NCBI GenBank assembly: GCA_001577345.1
Contig: LSLI01000027.1
Coordinates: forward strand, 1 to 32,632
Source of the DNA: Candidatus Gallionella acididurans
GTDB taxonomy: Bacteria; Pseudomonadota; Gammaproteobacteria; Burkholderiales; Gallionellaceae
Direction: 5' to 3'
DNA: 32,632 bases
The position numbers and the translations under genes were made by a program. A model generated the notes under the pieces. The model worked only from the letters and a program-made list of their open reading frames with translations. It did not search any database and was not told the DNA's origin. This document shows positions 7,963-14,899 of the stretch, in pieces (position 1 is the stretch's first letter; every line of letters starts with the position of its first letter).

Positions 7963-8799
7963 TTATTTCTTCGCCAACTTCTTCTTGCTCGGTGGCAAAT
8001 AATTTTCTGCCGTTACCACCTTCCTGCCCGTCTTGCCTTCCAAATCCAGCCGCGCTTTCCTAGCGATGCCGCCGCCGGTCTTCGCCGCCGCTTCGTTCTC
8101 GTTCATTCCGGTAGCCGCCACACTCTCGGCGATCTGGCGCGTGGACAATTCCGCCAGCGCGGTAAAAATCAGTTCCGCCTCGCTCATGTGGTCGCGCAGG
8201 TTTTGCGTCTTCAAACCCTTCATCGCCTTGTGCGCCTTCACGTCCACATCGGCCCACTCCTGGTGAATGATGTTGGTGAGGATCGCGTATTCCTCGCCTT
8301 TCTTGATCTCGTGCTCTCTCCAGTAGTCGGTCAACTTGTTGCGCGTCTCCTGCCCATTCATGCGCTGCTGTATCCACTTTTCGCTGCGCCCGTGCTTCTG
8401 CCAGGTCTCGCGGGCTCGCTCCAGCGACAACGCCGGGTCGGCCATCTCCTGCATCCGCTCATAACCCACCTTCGCCAGCCATAACTTGATCGGCTCCGCC
8501 TTCGGGCTGGGCACGGACTGCACCAGACGCAGCAACGTCTCTGCCGTAGCGACATCGGTCAGACGTTGCTTGCCATCCTCGGCAATCATTTTCAACTGGT
8601 GACAATTTGTCACCAGTTGACTGCCTTCCTTGCCCAGTCGCTCTTTCAGCTTGTTCCAATATTTTCTGGCGGTCTGGTAATCAGCTTGCTGGGTCAACAC
8701 CTGCACAATATCCACCACCGAAAACCACCAGGTTTCCGAGGCCTCGTCGTACACACGGCGGATTGCGTGTTCTTCAAAAATAGCTGGCTGGGGCTGCAT
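7963..8799 (-). CDS. BRO-N domain-containing protein (antirepressor-like)
   Basis: A 278-residue protein with an N-terminal BRO-N/antirepressor fold at about residues 5-100 (AIRRVYDEASETWWFSVVDIVQVLT, split here by its aromatic core, then ARKYWNKLKERLGKEGSQL), a domain used for DNA binding in phage and viral antirepressors. The middle is helical (LWLAKVGYERMQEMADPAL). The C-terminus is lysine-rich (PPSKKKLAKK). Members of this stand-alone bacterial group often accompany mobile or toxin-antitoxin regions, but their targets are unknown. I chose the ATG at 8799 because GGAGA sits 7 nt upstream; a TTG at 8805 is in frame. Confidence 0.8.
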   Translation of the reverse strand: MQPQPAIFEEHAIRRVYDEASETWWFSVVDIVQVLTQQADYQTARKYWNKLKERLGKEGSQLVTNCHQLKMIAEDGKQRLTDVATAETLLRLVQSVPSPKAEPIKLWLAKVGYERMQEMADPALSLERARETWQKHGRSEKWIQQRMNGQETRNKLTDYWREHEIKKGEEYAILTNIIHQEWADVDVKAHKAMKGLKTQNLRDHMSEAELIFTALAELSTRQIAESVAATGMNENEAAAKTGGGIARKARLDLEGKTGRKVVTAENYLPPSKKKLAKK

Positions 8800-9185
8800 G
8801 GTCAAATCTCCAATTCATGGATCGTACAAGACCAGCGAATCATAGAGAACGAACGTTCTTTAGTCAAGCAGCCAGAAAAAAAGACACCCACACAGGAACT
8901 TATTTTGCGCAAATTCAATTGGGCTGCGTCCCTGAGGCACTGAGGTTGATAACGCCACTACATTCTCGTTGGTGTACTGCGGTTATTGAGTCGCTGACCT
9001 TTTAATTTGGTAACGCATCATGCCCGTCGCGGATCAATCAAGTCTGACCCTATCGATTCTCGAAAAAAGGCGGAGGACAAGTCGGCGGCTTGATGGCAGC
9101 TACAACAGCTTTGAGGTTATCGGGTAAACACGAAGACGATCCTCGCCCGAAAATAAACGAAGCTGACACCTTAAGTTTTAGTTTG
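8800..9185. other. Gene-free stretch with second 50-bp repeat copy
   Basis: No credible ORF. It contains the upstream region of the BRO-N gene, the second copy of the 50-bp direct repeat (8944-8993), and AT-balanced sequence of no recognisable function up to the stop of the EcoRII-like gene. It probably marks the edge of the restriction-modification insertion. Confidence 0.5.
8944..8993 (+). repeat. 50-bp direct repeat, copy 2
   Basis: Same sequence as 7307-7356 with one mismatch (T for G after GATAACGCCAC). See copy 1. Confidence 0.8.
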
Positions 9186-9689
9186 TTAGGCCAGACAGAA
9201 TTGAGGTCTCTTCGAAGAAATCTCATCGTCTAAAAATTCGCGGAACGTGATTACGTTTGTCTTGCCGTTGTAGCAAGTTTCCTTCGATTTTTTCAGCGAC
9301 TCGGGAACAACCAGATGAATGCCTTGATTGCTCATGTCATCAATTGCCGCCGCAGAAACACGATCATCGACGGTTGCCAGGAACAACGCGCAGTTGAATT
9401 TCTCCATCGCCACCTGCTTCCAGCGCTCACGAAGGGTGGTTTTTGCTGAGAGCACCATCGCTTCTTCGAACTTCCTTTTTTTAGCCACCAGAACTACAAG
9501 GCTCGGCAGTACAAAATCCGGGCGGCGCCCTGCCGTTACAGCTTGTTCTTCAAAAACAATCCTGCCATCACGAAGAAGCCTTGAGATGTGTTGTTCAAAG
9601 GAGCGACCCGCACGCGATTTTCGGTGCTGACTTGCACTCAGGAAAGTTGCGTCAAAATCTGGAAATCCACGCACGACGGAAGAAATCAT
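9186..9689 (-). CDS. EcoRII C-terminal-type type II restriction endonuclease
   Basis: A 167-residue PD-(D/E)xK nuclease with the landmarks of the EcoRII catalytic domain: RKSRAGRSFEQH at 23-34, the PDF acidic motif with Asp58, and SAKTTLRERWKQV with Lys83 as catalytic lysine, then a conserved LVVPESLK. EcoRII-family enzymes cut CCNGG-like sites, and the upstream methyltransferase is of the matching Dcm/M.EcoRII type, so a cognate pair is likely. The protein is only the catalytic domain: the N-terminal effector domain of EcoRII is absent, and even the region before RKSRAG is short. The start has a strong SD (GGAGG, 7 nt upstream of the ATG at 9689). It is the last gene of the operon. Confidence 0.85.
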   Translation of the reverse strand: MISSVVRGFPDFDATFLSASQHRKSRAGRSFEQHISRLLRDGRIVFEEQAVTAGRRPDFVLPSLVVLVAKKRKFEEAMVLSAKTTLRERWKQVAMEKFNCALFLATVDDRVSAAAIDDMSNQGIHLVVPESLKKSKETCYNGKTNVITFREFLDDEISSKRPQFCLA

Positions 9690-9713
9690 ATCTGTTCCTC
9701 CACTGGTGATTAT

Positions 9714-10130
9714 TCAGTTCCAAAAGCTATCGTAATTGGATGATAGCGAATAGTCCCACTTTGATACCGCTTGAAATGTCTTGAGCAAACTCGACAACCT
9801 TCCGAATAACGGAAAAGTTTTTCTTTCATTCACAGTTGCTACTCGGAGTGCTACAAACTCATGTAAAGCATGGTCGTCACTGGTTCGTCCGCCTGACAAA
9901 TCCCATAGCTCTTTATATGCGCCAGGAATGCCGACTTGCTCTGCGACAAAATACACATCAGATTCCAAGCAAGCCCTTAATGCTGCTACGTCACTTTGCG
10001 ATGGAATACCTGACAGGAGAATTTCTCCCCAAGCCTTGTAGTTTGATGCATCACGATAGAGGTACTCAAAAACGCAACACTCATTTGGAGTGTCGCCGGG
10101 TGATTCCACCTGCTTTTCAGTGTGCCCCAT
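9714..10130 (-). CDS. Unknown protein in the restriction-modification operon (138 aa)
   Basis: I cannot name this family. The 138-residue product begins MGHTEKQVES and has a distinctive central part with YRDASNYKAWGEILLSG at about 24-40, VAEQVGIPGAYKELWDLSG at about 63-81 and DDHALHEFVALR at about 85-96. It has no signal peptide, membrane span or obvious catalytic motif. The ATG lies 4 nt after the methyltransferase stop codon and its own stop is 24 nt before the nuclease start, so it is co-transcribed with both. An upstream in-frame start at 10229 would overlap the methyltransferase gene and is less likely. Position suggests an accessory or regulatory role in restriction; this is inference. 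Confidence 0.75.
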   Translation of the reverse strand: MGHTEKQVESPGDTPNECCVFEYLYRDASNYKAWGEILLSGIPSQSDVAALRACLESDVYFVAEQVGIPGAYKELWDLSGGRTSDDHALHEFVALRVATVNERKTFPLFGRLSSLLKTFQAVSKWDYSLSSNYDSFWN

Positions 10131-10134
10131 TCGA

Positions 10135-12183
10135 CTATTTCCGATTGTCCACGAAAAGTTCTTTCCTGTGCCACGCGATAAATTCGGCTTGCGGCGCGAA
10201 GCGTTCTGGCGGTTGAATTGTGCGGCCATCCAGCGGCAAAAGGACTTCCATGACGAATGGCTCTTTCTTTCGTTTTAGCTCCGTCGAGACAACGATCTTG
10301 AAGTCATCGGTAAGTGTTATAAGGCCTTTGTCGAAAGCTCTATCATGAATCGCCGAGAGGCACAGTCCGTTACTTGGATTAAGGCGATTGGCCTTGTCTT
10401 TGCTCCACGGCACAATATGGCTGGCAACCAATAGTCGCGGCTCTGAAAGACCTGACATACAGCAGCGTCCTTGATAACTGCTCAACACTGCGCGACGGAA
10501 AAAGTTTTGTTTGATGCGTTGCTCGGTAATCACTCGTCTTGTTTCGCCGGTATAGTCTTCGGGCACAAGCAACTCGTCCGCTTCGTCTTCAGGTTGTGCT
10601 GCACGATCAAGATTGCGTCTGAGCATTTCGCATTCGACAGCGAGCTTTTCCCAATCGGCATGAAATTCAGCCCAAACTTCTCGGTCGAGAGAGCCGGCAT
10701 TACCCAAGCCTGTTCGCCCCGTGCTGGTGATTGCCGGATCGAGACTGGCAAAGTTTACGAGCTTCATTGCGACTGCACCGGGTGTGCGGCCAATCAGTTT
10801 GGCAAGTTTGATAATTTCCGGGTTGCGGCTATGCAACTTCCCAAACGGCAGTTGGCAATAAAGATGGAATGCGAGTTTAAGTTGTTCTTTCGTCCAGCGT
10901 GTTGTGGCCATAATGTCTTTCGGCACTTCGACAGCTTCCGGTGCCTTCTCCCCTAAGTTGAGTTGCGACACCATCAGTTTAGCTGCATATTTGACCATTG
11001 GCACAACTGCCGCTTGAGAAAACAATTGGTAAGCGCGCGTATCCGACACCGGAATCCTGAACGTGTCGGGATAGCCCATCAGCCGCGCGCATTCTCTGGG
11101 CGTGAGTCGGCGCGGATTTTTCCGCGTGCCCTGATACACGAGAATTTCCGAGCCGTCCTTGTAGTAGCGCGCCGATAATGTGCGCGTCACGTCTGTGGGT
11201 TTGACCAAACCAAAGCCGAAGCCGTTGCCCTTGAGGCGGTGCTTCTCGGCGTAGTTCTGCAAGTACAGCCAGAGGTTGTCGGTGAGGGTGTATTTGTCCT
11301 GCACTTTCTTTTTCTTGTGGTCGAAGAATCTTCCTTCGTCCCACGGCAATTCGGGTTCGCTGCCGTCGGTGCGGTGCAGGATGTCCTTGAGTGTATGTGT
11401 TCCCTTCGGCGGCAGGGGCAGTGCGTCGAAATCGAAAGCCACCGGTTCGCGGAAACCGACGATGAGGATGCGCTCGCGGTGCTGCGGGACGAAGTGCGCG
11501 CCGTCTATGACGCGGTAGTGGATGTGGTAGCCGAGGTCGTGGGTCAGGGTGCGGCGGATAACGTCGAAGGTGCGGCCTTTGTCGTGCGAGACGAGGTTCT
11601 TGACGTTCTCCAGCAGGAAGGCGCGCGGGCGTTTCGCTTCTATGATGCGCGCCACGTCGAAGAACAGCGTGCCCTGCGTTTCGCAGGCGAAGCCGTGCTT
11701 TTTACCCAGCGCATTTTTCTTGGACACTCCGGCAATTGAAAATGGCTGGCAGGGAAATCCAGCCAGAAGCACGTCGTGGTCGGGTATGTCGGCGGCATCA
11801 ACTTGGGTGATGTCTCCGGCGATGGGATGTCTGTCGCGAAAATTTTCGGCATAGGTTTTTTGCGCGTAGCTGTCCCATTCACTGGTGTATACGCAGCGCC
11901 CGCCGACTTGCTCGAACGCCTTGCGCAGTCCGCCGATGCCCGCGAACAGGTCTATGAAATCGAATGCGCCTGCGGGGCTTTCTTCCCCGAACGGCAGCAG
12001 TTGCTGCAAGGCGTGCGCAAGGTAGGCGGGCGGATTCGTTTGCCGCGCTTCCCAGCGGCTGATGGTGCGGATGCCGACACCCAAGTGCTTGGCGATGGCT
12101 GCTTGGGTGTGGTGTTTGCGGGCTTCAGTGAGATAGACCAGCGCGGCGTCTTGGTCGCTGACTAAGGTTAGGGCGGTATTCAT
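10135..12183 (-). CDS. HTH - cytosine-5 DNA methyltransferase (Dcm/M.EcoRII-like) - HNH nuclease fusion
   Basis: A single 682-residue frame with three parts. Residues 1-65 form an XRE-type helix-turn-helix (QAAIAKHLGVGIRTISRWEA). Residues 73-410 are a C5 methyltransferase: FIDLFAGIGG (motif I), GFPCQPFSIAG with nucleophile Cys145, FLLENVKNL (motif VI) and QHRERILIVGF (motif VIII), closest in style to Dcm/M.EcoRII. Residues 425-682 form a complete HNH protein: TRWTKEQLKLAFHLYC, a GKLHSRNPEI segment, then SHIVPW, NPSNGLCLSAIHDRAFD as the HNH core. In related loci the HNH protein is normally a separate gene; here its usual start (Met425, ATG at 10911) is inside the fused frame, so separate internal translation is also possible. 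The HTH suggests self-regulation, as reported for M.SsoII and M.EcoRII. Confidence 0.9.
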   Translation of the reverse strand: MNTALTLVSDQDAALVYLTEARKHHTQAAIAKHLGVGIRTISRWEARQTNPPAYLAHALQQLLPFGEESPAGAFDFIDLFAGIGGLRKAFEQVGGRCVYTSEWDSYAQKTYAENFRDRHPIAGDITQVDAADIPDHDVLLAGFPCQPFSIAGVSKKNALGKKHGFACETQGTLFFDVARIIEAKRPRAFLLENVKNLVSHDKGRTFDVIRRTLTHDLGYHIHYRVIDGAHFVPQHRERILIVGFREPVAFDFDALPLPPKGTHTLKDILHRTDGSEPELPWDEGRFFDHKKKKVQDKYTLTDNLWLYLQNYAEKHRLKGNGFGFGLVKPTDVTRTLSARYYKDGSEILVYQGTRKNPRRLTPRECARLMGYPDTFRIPVSDTRAYQLFSQAAVVPMVKYAAKLMVSQLNLGEKAPEAVEVPKDIMATTRWTKEQLKLAFHLYCQLPFGKLHSRNPEIIKLAKLIGRTPGAVAMKLVNFASLDPAITSTGRTGLGNAGSLDREVWAEFHADWEKLAVECEMLRRNLDRAAQPEDEADELLVPEDYTGETRRVITEQRIKQNFFRRAVLSSYQGRCCMSGLSEPRLLVASHIVPWSKDKANRLNPSNGLCLSAIHDRAFDKGLITLTDDFKIVVSTELKRKKEPFVMEVLLPLDGRTIQPPERFAPQAEFIAWHRKELFVDNRK

Positions 12184-12191
12184 GGCGATTT

Positions 12192-12228
12192 ATTGTCCGA
12201 AAAGTCTCTGGGAATTTTTACGGACAAT
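12192..12228. promoter_or_regulatory. Inverted-repeat operator candidate upstream of the methyltransferase
   Basis: ATTGTCCG at 12192-12199 and CGGACAAT at 12221-12228 are perfect 8-bp inverted copies separated by 21 bp. The block ends 9 bp before the methyltransferase ATG (12183). The encoded N-terminal HTH makes autoregulation through this site plausible. Confidence 0.55.
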
Positions 12229-12345
12229 ATGTCATTGTTTATTCCCCGTCAAGTTTGCCAATGAAACCGGTAATCTGGCTATGCAGAAACCCCAAGCAAC
12301 AATGAAATCTTGGCGCGCAGTTTCTCCATTGTCTCGCGGCCACGA

Positions 12346-12665
12346 TCACTCCCCCACCGCTTCCGCCGCATGCTTCGGCGGCACCGGCGAAAAGTATCTC
12401 GCCGCGATCACCAGCAGCGCGATGCCGATCAGTGAGGCGGTCCACATCACGGCGCCTTTGTTGGCCAGGGCTATCATCAGCTTGACGCCGACGATGGCGA
12501 GCATGCTGAATCCGGCGAACCACACGCTGCGCCGGCTGTGCCGGTGGCGTAGATCATCAGGCTGATGGAGGTGACGGTTCAGATCAGCAAAAGGATGGCG
12601 TGCATCAGGTAGGAATGCATCAGCAGGTCGACCTGGAACGGCACATCGCCCAATTGTGCGTTCAT
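12346..12665 (-). pseudogene. Decayed small inner-membrane protein gene
   Basis: From the ATG at 12665 the frame reads MNAQLGDVPFQVDLLMHSYL, then MHAILLLI, then an in-frame TGA, then TVTSISLMIYATGTAG. The second half of the gene continues in another frame as RRSVWFAGFSMLAIVGVKLM and ends with a hydrophobic segment (MWTASLIGIALLVIAARYF) and HAAEAVGE. So the gene carries one nonsense codon and one indel near 12540. Three hydrophobic stretches indicate a small membrane protein; I do not recognise the family. A continuous but shifted frame (12346-12672) exists, but its N-terminal half is not protein-like. Confidence 0.6.
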
Positions 12666-12697
12666 AATTCATGATAGTGCTTCATACGATGTATAAA

Positions 12698-12724
12698 CCC
12701 TCTCCAGACCTTGCGGGAGAAGGG
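12698..12724. repeat. CCCTCTCC hairpin downstream of the RelE-type toxin gene
   Basis: CCCTCTCC and GGAGAAGGG face each other across a short loop. A related hairpin lies at 13122-13160, on the other side of the toxin gene. Confidence 0.45.
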
Positions 12725-12814
12725 ATTCTGGCACTTCCCCTCTTCCATGTCGTCCAGCGGCTTTGGCCCGGACAGCGTTGCCACGGTGCGGAGGTTGCCT
12801 GTCGATTTCAGGTC

Positions 12815-13090
12815 TCAATACACTGCATCATGATCGCCGACATTGATTGGGATGATCTCCTCGTCGTGGATCAACATTTCCAGCGTGATGCGATATGAGA
12901 GATTGATTGAAACCGAATGCAACCCTTGCAACCTGCCGATCAGGGGGTGCAGCCGCAGCGAGGGATGGTGCGGGTTCATTTCCAGCAGCTGCAAAGTTTT
13001 GAGGTATTGCTTTTCCAGGTCGGGATGGCGCTTGAGAAAACGCGCTGCGCGTCTGTTGTATTGCTCGGTAAAAATGAGCGTGAAGGTCAT
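12815..13090 (-). CDS. RelE/ParE-superfamily toxin (mRNA interferase-like)
   Basis: A 91-residue basic protein with the RelE/ParE fold pattern: an N-terminal strand (TLIFTEQYNRRAARFLKRHP, helices with many Arg/Lys), a central LHPLIGRLQGLHSVSINLSYRI, and a C-terminal strand IIPINVGDHDAVY. This matches plasmid-stabilisation/RelE-type toxins that cleave mRNA on the ribosome or inhibit gyrase; which of these cannot be told. The likely antitoxin gene is upstream on the same strand (13197-13457), but separated by about 106 bp that includes a hairpin repeat, unlike the usual tight coupling. No clear SD precedes the ATG at 13090. Confidence 0.8.
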   Translation of the reverse strand: MTFTLIFTEQYNRRAARFLKRHPDLEKQYLKTLQLLEMNPHHPSLRLHPLIGRLQGLHSVSINLSYRITLEMLIHDEEIIPINVGDHDAVY

Positions 13091-13121
13091 GACAAATATT
13101 CACCGTTGGTGATTTGCCATA

Positions 13122-13160
13122 TCCCCTCTCCCCCACCCTTCCCCCCATCGGGGAGAGGGA
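13122..13160. repeat. Hairpin repeat between antitoxin and toxin genes
   Basis: TCCCCTCTCCCC at 13122-13133 pairs with GGGGAGAGGGA at 13150-13160 with one bulge. Sequence of this kind (CCCTCTCCCC...) is a common dispersed intergenic repeat. Here it splits a toxin-antitoxin operon. Confidence 0.55.
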
Positions 13161-13196
13161 GTATGAAAGGTTCGCTTCGCGAGATTCTCGTACTGC

Positions 13197-13457
13197 TCAT
13201 GCCGCAGATTTTTTCACACGCTTGACGTGAGCCGCCGGTGACTCTTTCACAAAGCGCCCCGCCTTGATATCTGCATGCGTTTCGGCCAGCGCCGCTTCCA
13301 GCTCGCATTCTCTCAGGTAATGGTATTGCGCGATGTCCATCACGACGAAGCGCTCCTTGCCGCGCACCGAGACGATGGCTTCCGGGCGTTCTGCCAGCGC
13401 GGTTTCGATAGCGGCGATGCCTTTTGTTTTGAGATCGTTGGCGGTGAGAGTGGACAT
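13197..13457 (-). CDS. Phd/YefM-type antitoxin
   Basis: An 86-residue protein. The N-terminal part (TANDLKTKGIAAIETALAE, then IVSVRGKERFVVMDIAQYHYL) is the Phd/YefM DNA-binding dimer domain; the C-terminal tail (KAGRFVKESPAAHVKRVKKS) is the flexible, basic toxin-binding region. It should repress its own promoter and neutralise the RelE-type toxin encoded downstream. AAGGAA precedes the ATG as ribosome binding site, and an 8-bp inverted repeat lies just upstream as operator candidate. Confidence 0.82.
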   Translation of the reverse strand: MSTLTANDLKTKGIAAIETALAERPEAIVSVRGKERFVVMDIAQYHYLRECELEAALAETHADIKAGRFVKESPAAHVKRVKKSAA

Positions 13458-13474
13458 GGTTGATTCCTTGGTTG

Positions 13475-13498
13475 ACTATTTACAGTGTTTTAAATAGT
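13475..13498. promoter_or_regulatory. Operator candidate of the Phd/RelE-type operon
   Basis: ACTATTTA (13475-13482) and TAAATAGT (13491-13498) are perfect inverted copies with an 8-bp spacer, 18 bp upstream of the antitoxin ATG. Phd-family antitoxins bind such palindromes to autoregulate. Confidence 0.6.
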
Positions 13499-13958
13499 AC
13501 TCTGGATAGTGTGATTGATCAAGCGCTCAACTGTTTGCCAACTGCCCAGCAGGAGCGGACCATATCCCCACCACCAAACCTATCAGCCACATTGCCGTCC
13601 TCCCCTTGGGCGTCTGTAGCACCCGATGAACTTGCGGCACTTTAAGCGGGATGCCGCCGCGCTGTCTACAACGGCAAAACACGAACAGTCCACAGAACTT
13701 GTAGGAGCGGGCCATGCGGGTGCCCGGACAAAAGTTTTTCGTACCCGCGAACAAAAAGACAATCGCGGGCATGGCCCGCTCCTACAGGGGTATTCATAGC
13801 GGAGAGATCAGCACACGTTCCTACAATTGCATCAGCTCGCCGCGCGAGCATTGAGGATCAAGGTACAAGGTGCAAGGACCGAGGACTAGGGATCGGGCGG
13901 CGCATCGAGTTGGAGATATTGTCGCCATACGGGATCGCCTTGCCCGCGGCGCACACCA
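13499..13958. other. Gene-free stretch with REP-like repeat
   Basis: No credible gene in 460 bp. The main content is the first copy of the long GTAGGAGCGGGCC repeat (13701-13862). The 13863-13958 portion directly follows the orphan antitoxin on its strand, where a MazF-type toxin gene would be expected. There the minus strand offers only a 34-codon frame overlapping the antitoxin stop (starts MVCAAGKAIPYGD), which stops inside low-complexity sequence next to the repeat. Confidence 0.5.
13701..13862. repeat. GTAGGAGCGGGCC hairpin repeat, copy 1
   Basis: Opens with GTAGGAGCGGGCCATGCGGG and contains the inverted arm CATGGCCCGCTCCTAC near 13770-13786, as in REP-like palindromes. It continues into AGGGGTATTCATAGCGGAGA and further sequence up to GAGGATCAAGG. 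Copy 2 is at 14287-14422. Copy 1 has an imperfect left arm with extra sequence (GTGCCCGGACAAAAGTTTTT). Confidence 0.85.
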
Positions 13959-14201
13959 TTACCAGACTTCCTTGCCGTCAGGAGTACCGGTGTCCATGGG
14001 TTCGTGCTGGTTTTTGCCGGTGATTCCACGCAGCAGGTCGTCCAGCTTGTATTTCTTGCGGCGCACCGGTTCTATGACGATGCAGCCCTGCTCCTCACTC
14101 ACTTGTACAGGCTGTCCAAGTTCGATATGCGCAGTAGCCATGACGGACGCCGGGATACGCACGGCGGCGCTGTTGCCCAATTTTTTTACGATGACTTTCA
14201 T
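13959..14201 (-). CDS. MazE/AbrB-type antitoxin (orphan)
   Basis: An 80-residue protein. The first 45 residues are the swapped-hairpin AbrB/MazE DNA-binding fold (MKVIVKKLGNSAAVRIPASV, then LGQPVQVSEEQGCIVIEP). The C-terminal half (YKLDDLLRGITGKNQHEP) is the usual toxin-binding tail of MazE-type antitoxins. No intact MazF-like toxin is encoded next to it on either side. The downstream side, where one is expected, runs into a long repeat copy, and another copy lies upstream. The gene therefore looks like the surviving half of a toxin-antitoxin pair; it may still act as a repressor. Confidence 0.8.
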   Translation of the reverse strand: MKVIVKKLGNSAAVRIPASVMATAHIELGQPVQVSEEQGCIVIEPVRRKKYKLDDLLRGITGKNQHEPMDTGTPDGKEVW

Positions 14202-14286
14202 GATGTATTCTTTCGCAATTCAACATCCATAGTTTAAGCGCTCGCATGTGTCAGCATTGTTTATAAATGCCAAATCGGGCCACCCT

Positions 14287-14422
14287 GTAGGAGCGGGCCA
14301 TGCCCGCGATTGTCTTTTTGTTCGCGGGCATGGCCCGCTCCTACAGGGGTATTCATAGCGGAGAGATCAGCACACGTTCATACAATTGATTCAGCTCGCC
14401 GCGCGAGCATTGAGGATCAAGG
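14287..14422. repeat. GTAGGAGCGGGCC hairpin repeat, copy 2
   Basis: Near-perfect hairpin: GTAGGAGCGGGCCATGCCCG and its inverted arm around the loop ATTGTCTTTTTGTT, then the same AGGGGTATTCATAGCGGAGA... tail as copy 1, ending GAGGATCAAGG. The tail read on the minus strand gives codons for ERVLISPL followed by a stop, like the end of UvrB. Confidence 0.85.
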
Positions 14423-14473
14423 GGCAAGGTACAAGAGGCAAGGGGCAAGGACCGAGGACTGGGCAATCCGGGT

Positions 14474-14899
14474 TTATATGAACGCCGCAGCAGATATATG
14501 AAAGCGCGCAGCCAGCGCCCTGGCTTGCCGCGCGTTGATCCCGCGCTTGCCGCTCAGGATTTCGCTGACTACCGATTGGCGGCCTATCTCGTCCGCGAGG
14601 TCGGTTTGTTTCAGTCCGTTTTGTTCCATCATCAATCGTAGTACTTCGCGCGGCACTGCATCCGGGATGACGTGGTGCTCTTTTTCGTAGTCTTCAACAA
14701 GCTGGCCCAGCAGTTCAAGCAAACCCGCAAGTTCGTGCTTTTCGTTATCGCCGACGATATCCAGCACGCCATTCATCAGATTGACCGCTTGCTTGTATTG
14801 GGTCTTGTTGTGGATCGTGCCCACTTTGAAGGACAGGGCTTTTTCCAAAGAATGCCAGGCCGGTGCGATAGCTTTCGGATCAATCACCAATGTGTTCAT
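14474..14899 (-). CDS. higA: HigA-type antitoxin with HTH
   Basis: A 141-residue antitoxin. The C-terminal half (about 85-141) is an XRE-type helix-turn-helix (MEQNGLKQTDLADEIGRQSV, with SEILSGKRGIN as recognition region). The N-terminal half is helical and of the kind found in HigA proteins encoded after HigB (IHNKTQYKQAVNLMNGVLDI). Its start overlaps the toxin gene by 4 nt and it follows the toxin, the reversed order characteristic of higBA loci. It should repress the operon through the palindrome upstream of higB. Confidence 0.88.
   Translation of the reverse strand: MNTLVIDPKAIAPAWHSLEKALSFKVGTIHNKTQYKQAVNLMNGVLDIVGDNEKHELAGLLELLGQLVEDYEKEHHVIPDAVPREVLRLMMEQNGLKQTDLADEIGRQSVVSEILSGKRGINARQARALAARFHISAAAFI

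Noticed and set aside
10135-10911. Separate HNH gene starting at 10911
   Set aside because: Not annotated separately because the frame is continuous with the methyltransferase and the SD before this ATG is weak (GAAAG); kept as a possibility in the fusion entry.
13860-13961. Truncated mazF gene after the orphan antitoxin
   Set aside because: The 34-codon frame overlapping the antitoxin stop shares too little with MazF to be called; mentioned only as the expected site.
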